Source: Tisiphia sp964030975 (GTDB lineage Bacteria; Pseudomonadota; Alphaproteobacteria; Rickettsiales; Rickettsiaceae). From it: a stretch of 64,000 nt of DNA. Location of the stretch: positions 1,116,001-1,180,000 of the forward strand of contig NZ_CAXIQH010000001.1 of assembly GCF_964030975.1 (NCBI RefSeq), in the 5' to 3' direction. Position 1 is the stretch's first letter; each line of letters opens with the position of its first letter. Positions 61,476-64,000 of this stretch are shown here, piece after piece. Under the pieces are notes generated by a model. That model saw nothing but the letters and a program-made list of their open reading frames with translations, did no database searches and was not told where the DNA came from. Made by a program: the position numbers and the translations under genes.

Positions 61476-62468
61476 ATGAGCAATAATTTTGCCGCATTAG
61501 AGACTTTCCTATTACCATTTAAAGAGCTGTTTGCAGAAGATGGTGTTAATGAGATCATGGTAAACAAACCAGGAGAAGTATGGGTTGAAAAGAAAGGAGA
61601 TCAATTTTGTAAATCAGTGCCTGAGCTTGATTTTGAGCATCTTATATCGCTTGGTAGGTTGGTAGCTCAGTCAACTGATCAGATGATTTCCGAAGAAGGA
61701 CCTTTACTTTCTGCTTCGCTACCTAATGGTTATCGTATCCAAATAGTATTTCCTCCTGCTTGTGAACCGGGCTATGTTGGTTATGCTATCAGGAAAGGTA
61801 GTGCAATGAATCTTACATTAGATCAATATGACAAGATGGGAGCTTTTGATTCAACATCTACCGGGGAACTGATTGACGAGAGTGAAGAAGTATTAAACAA
61901 CTATCTAAAAGAAAATAAAATAAAAGAATTTATTCGGCATGCGGTAATTTCTAAGAAAAATATTATTATTAGTGGTGGTACATCAACGGGTAAAACAACC
62001 TTTACTAACGCCGCCTTAGCAGAAATTCCAAGTAGTGAGCGATTAATCACTGTGGAAGATGCAAGAGAGGTAATTCTAACAAACCATCCTAATAAATTAC
62101 ACCTCCTAGCTTCAAAAGGGGGGCAAGGTCGTGCAAAAGTTACTACTCAGGATTTGATTGAAGCATGTTTACGCCTAAGACCCGATAGAATTATTGTCGG
62201 TGAACTTAGGGGAGCTGAGGCATTTAGTTTCTTACGAGCCATTAATACAGGGCATCCTGGTTCTATATCTACTTTACACGCTGATGCACCAGCCATGGCT
62301 ATAGAACAACTTAAGTTAATGGTAATGCAAGCTAGTTTAGGTATGCCACCAGATGAAGTAAAAAAATATATATTAGCGGTCGTCGATATTGTGGTACAAT
62401 TGAAACGAGGTAGTGGTGGAAAAAGGTATGTTTCAGAAGTATATTATAGTAAGAATAGGCAAGGCTAA
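61476..62468 (+). CDS. virB11: Type IV secretion ATPase VirB11
   Basis: About 330 residues from the ATG at 61476 (MSNNFAALETFLLPFKELFA); a GTG at 61467 would add three residues. Walker A GGTSTGKTTFTNAALAE, the Asp box/Walker B region RPDRIIVGELRGAEAFSFL and the His box TGHPGSISTLHADAP are all present. It is a hexameric traffic ATPase at the cytoplasmic face. virD4 begins two bases after its stop. Confidence 0.96.
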   Translation: MSNNFAALETFLLPFKELFAEDGVNEIMVNKPGEVWVEKKGDQFCKSVPELDFEHLISLGRLVAQSTDQMISEEGPLLSASLPNGYRIQIVFPPACEPGYVGYAIRKGSAMNLTLDQYDKMGAFDSTSTGELIDESEEVLNNYLKENKIKEFIRHAVISKKNIIISGGTSTGKTTFTNAALAEIPSSERLITVEDAREVILTNHPNKLHLLASKGGQGRAKVTTQDLIEACLRLRPDRIIVGELRGAEAFSFLRAINTGHPGSISTLHADAPAMAIEQLKLMVMQASLGMPPDEVKKYILAVVDIVVQLKRGSGGKRYVSEVYYSKNRQG

Positions 62469-62470
62469 CG

Positions 62471-64000
62471 ATGGAATGGCATAAAATACAAAAACTTGTT
62501 CGTAACATCTTTGGGCACGCTATAATACACCCATTAGTAATATTTTGCACAATATGGATCAGTGGAGCGATAGTTGCATTTATTACCAACGAAACTAGAG
62601 CATTAAATGTTGACTTAGTAGCCATAGATATAGCTTATAAATGGTCTTATTGGCTAGTTAGTGTGTGGTCACAATTAACTCTTCAAGCATATAATTACTT
62701 GAAAATTAAGTTAATATTAGCCCTAACTATGCCAACAATTATAGTTATCATATTCTACTGGAAGAATTTTAAAAGAATAAAAAGTTTACAATTTTTTACT
62801 CAGCCAGAAAAAGTTTATGGTGATGCTAGTTGGGCTACTGAAGATGATGTAAGTAGAGCTAGTCTACGTGCAAAACATGGTATGTTACTTGGTACTAATA
62901 GTGGCGGATATTTTGTTGCTGATGGATTTCAACATGCTTTACTTTTTGCCCCAACCGGTTCAGGTAAAGGTGTAGGATTTGTAATTCCCAATTTATTATT
63001 TTGGGAACACTCTATAATAGTACACGATATTAAGCTAGAGAATCATGGTCTTACAAGTGGCTGGCGACAAAAACAAGGGCAACGTGTATTTGTTTGGGAA
63101 CCATCAAATCCTGATGGGATAACTCATTGTTATAATCCAATAGATTGGGTAAGTACCAAACCAGGTCAAATGGTAGATGACGTACAAAAAATCTCAAACC
63201 TGATTATGCCTGAAAAAGACTTTTGGAATAATGAGGCACGCAGTTTATTCCTCGGGGTGGTACTATACTTGATTGCTGATCCGACAAAAACTAAATCTTT
63301 TGGCGAAGTGGTTAGAACCATGCGTAGTGACGACGTAGTGTATAATTTAGCAGTAGTTCTAGATACTTTAGGCAAAGTAATACATCCTGTTGCCTATATG
63401 AATATAGCGGCATTTTTACAAAAAGCAGATAAAGAACGTTCAGGTGTTATCTCGACAATGAACTCCTCTTTAGAATTATGGGCAAATCCGCTTATTGATG
63501 CTGCTACTGCCTCATCTGACTTTAATGTACTTGAGTTTAAGAAGATTAAAACAACAGTGTATGTTGGTCTAACTCCTGATAATATACAACGTTTACAAAA
63601 ATTGATGCAGGTTTTTTATCAGCAAGCTACAGAATTTTTAAGTCGTAAAATGCCTGATCTAAAAGAAGAACCTTATGGAGTTATGTTCTTACTTGATGAA
63701 TTCCCTACTTTAGGAAAAATGGAAACATTTAAGGCTGGTATCGCATTTTTTAGGGGGTATAGAGTTCGCCTATTCTTGATTATCCAAGATACTCAACAGC
63801 TTAAAGGAACTTATGAGGATGCTGGCATGAATTCGTTTCTGTCAAATTCTACATATCGTATTACTTTTGCAGCTAATAACTATGAAACAGCTAACTTAAT
63901 ATCTCAGCTAGTTGGTAATAAAACAGTTGAACAACGATCTTATAGTAAACCACTATTCTTTGATCTTAATATTTCAACAAGAACGCAAAATGTATCGCAA
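62471..64000 (+). CDS. virD4: Type IV coupling protein VirD4 (partial, cut by window end)
   Basis: Open from ATG 62471 to the edge (510 codons). Two N-terminal membrane helices, LVIFCTIWISGAIVAFIT and ILALTMPTIIVIIFYW. Walker A LFAPTGSGKGVGFVIPNLLF (near residue 158), then SIIVHDIKLENHGLTSGWR; later GVMFLLDEFPTLGKMETF contains Walker B. It recruits substrates to the secretion channel. The start is two bases after virB11. Confidence 0.95.
   Translation, partial: MEWHKIQKLVRNIFGHAIIHPLVIFCTIWISGAIVAFITNETRALNVDLVAIDIAYKWSYWLVSVWSQLTLQAYNYLKIKLILALTMPTIIVIIFYWKNFKRIKSLQFFTQPEKVYGDASWATEDDVSRASLRAKHGMLLGTNSGGYFVADGFQHALLFAPTGSGKGVGFVIPNLLFWEHSIIVHDIKLENHGLTSGWRQKQGQRVFVWEPSNPDGITHCYNPIDWVSTKPGQMVDDVQKISNLIMPEKDFWNNEARSLFLGVVLYLIADPTKTKSFGEVVRTMRSDDVVYNLAVVLDTLGKVIHPVAYMNIAAFLQKADKERSGVISTMNSSLELWANPLIDAATASSDFNVLEFKKIKTTVYVGLTPDNIQRLQKLMQVFYQQATEFLSRKMPDLKEEPYGVMFLLDEFPTLGKMETFKAGIAFFRGYRVRLFLIIQDTQQLKGTYEDAGMNSFLSNSTYRITFAANNYETANLISQLVGNKTVEQRSYSKPLFFDLNISTRTQNVSQ

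Noticed and set aside
61070..61486. 138-codon frame between virB10 and virB11
   Set aside because: The peptide consists of family B repeat translations (SLRGATLVATKQ, FLDSRLRGNGN) and lies in a repeat insertion.

Overview
The window looks like the chromosome of an obligate intracellular alphaproteobacterium of the Rickettsiaceae (Rickettsia or a close relative such as Megaira). Evidence: AT-rich DNA; an ATP/ADP translocase (tlc); a permuted two-piece tmRNA; a P-type (rvh-like) type IV secretion cluster; an NDUFA12-type complex I subunit; and very dense palindromic repeats of the kind seen in rickettsial genomes. Species cannot be fixed from sequence alone.

Layout. 1-6.7 kb: three tandem minus-strand genes for secreted NB-ARC/TPR proteins, the first cut by the window edge. 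7-10 kb: sucA. 10-12.4 kb: an MrpE-like gene and an emrB drug-efflux pseudogene carrying two miniature transposons. 12.5-18.2 kb: an accessory zone with a disordered unknown protein, an aminotransferase remnant cut by an IS256, a nested repeat holding an ORF-less group II intron, and an IS1202-like element. 18.3-29.5 kb: mostly core genes (tlc, mreD-like, gpsA, mtaB, dapF, M16 peptidase, hemD, a membrane protein, hemY-like). 29.5-32.5 kb: a MazEF module whose toxin is split by an IS5-type element, then IS debris. 32.5-38.3 kb: a CAT-anticodon tRNA, an LptF/G permease, mreB-mreC, an IS1111-type element with a candidate bridge RNA, queE. 38.3-41.6 kb: a type II restriction-modification pair and twin small membrane proteins. 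42-46.8 kb: msbA-like ABC transporter, an MFS transporter, IS982 and a truncated metal-binding protein. 47-52 kb: a broken YefM/YoeB pair, miaA and a single-chain type IIG restriction-modification enzyme. 52.2-56.4 kb: ssrA (tmRNA), an IS66 element, sspB. 56.8-64 kb: rnhA, an NDUFA12-type gene, mlaD, then virB8, a short virB9, virB10, virB11 and virD4 (cut by the window edge).

The main theme is repeat and transposon traffic, and many insertions can be reconstructed exactly. One ~137-bp family (here family A) has duplicated a TA at each site; removing it restores reading frames in emrB (twice), in the IS1202-like transposase and in a YoeB toxin. Other insertions carry clean target duplications: IS66 (8 bp), IS5-type (6 bp), IS1202-like (17 bp), and miniature elements of family D (10 bp), family C (10 bp) and family F (8 bp, one mismatch). 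Family B is a second TA-flanked palindrome found between operon genes. Both toxin-antitoxin toxins in the window have been inactivated by insertions. Functionally linked neighbours are ssrA and sspB (tagging and delivery to ClpXP, now separated by the IS66), mreB-mreC with a distant mreD-like gene, and the vir genes.
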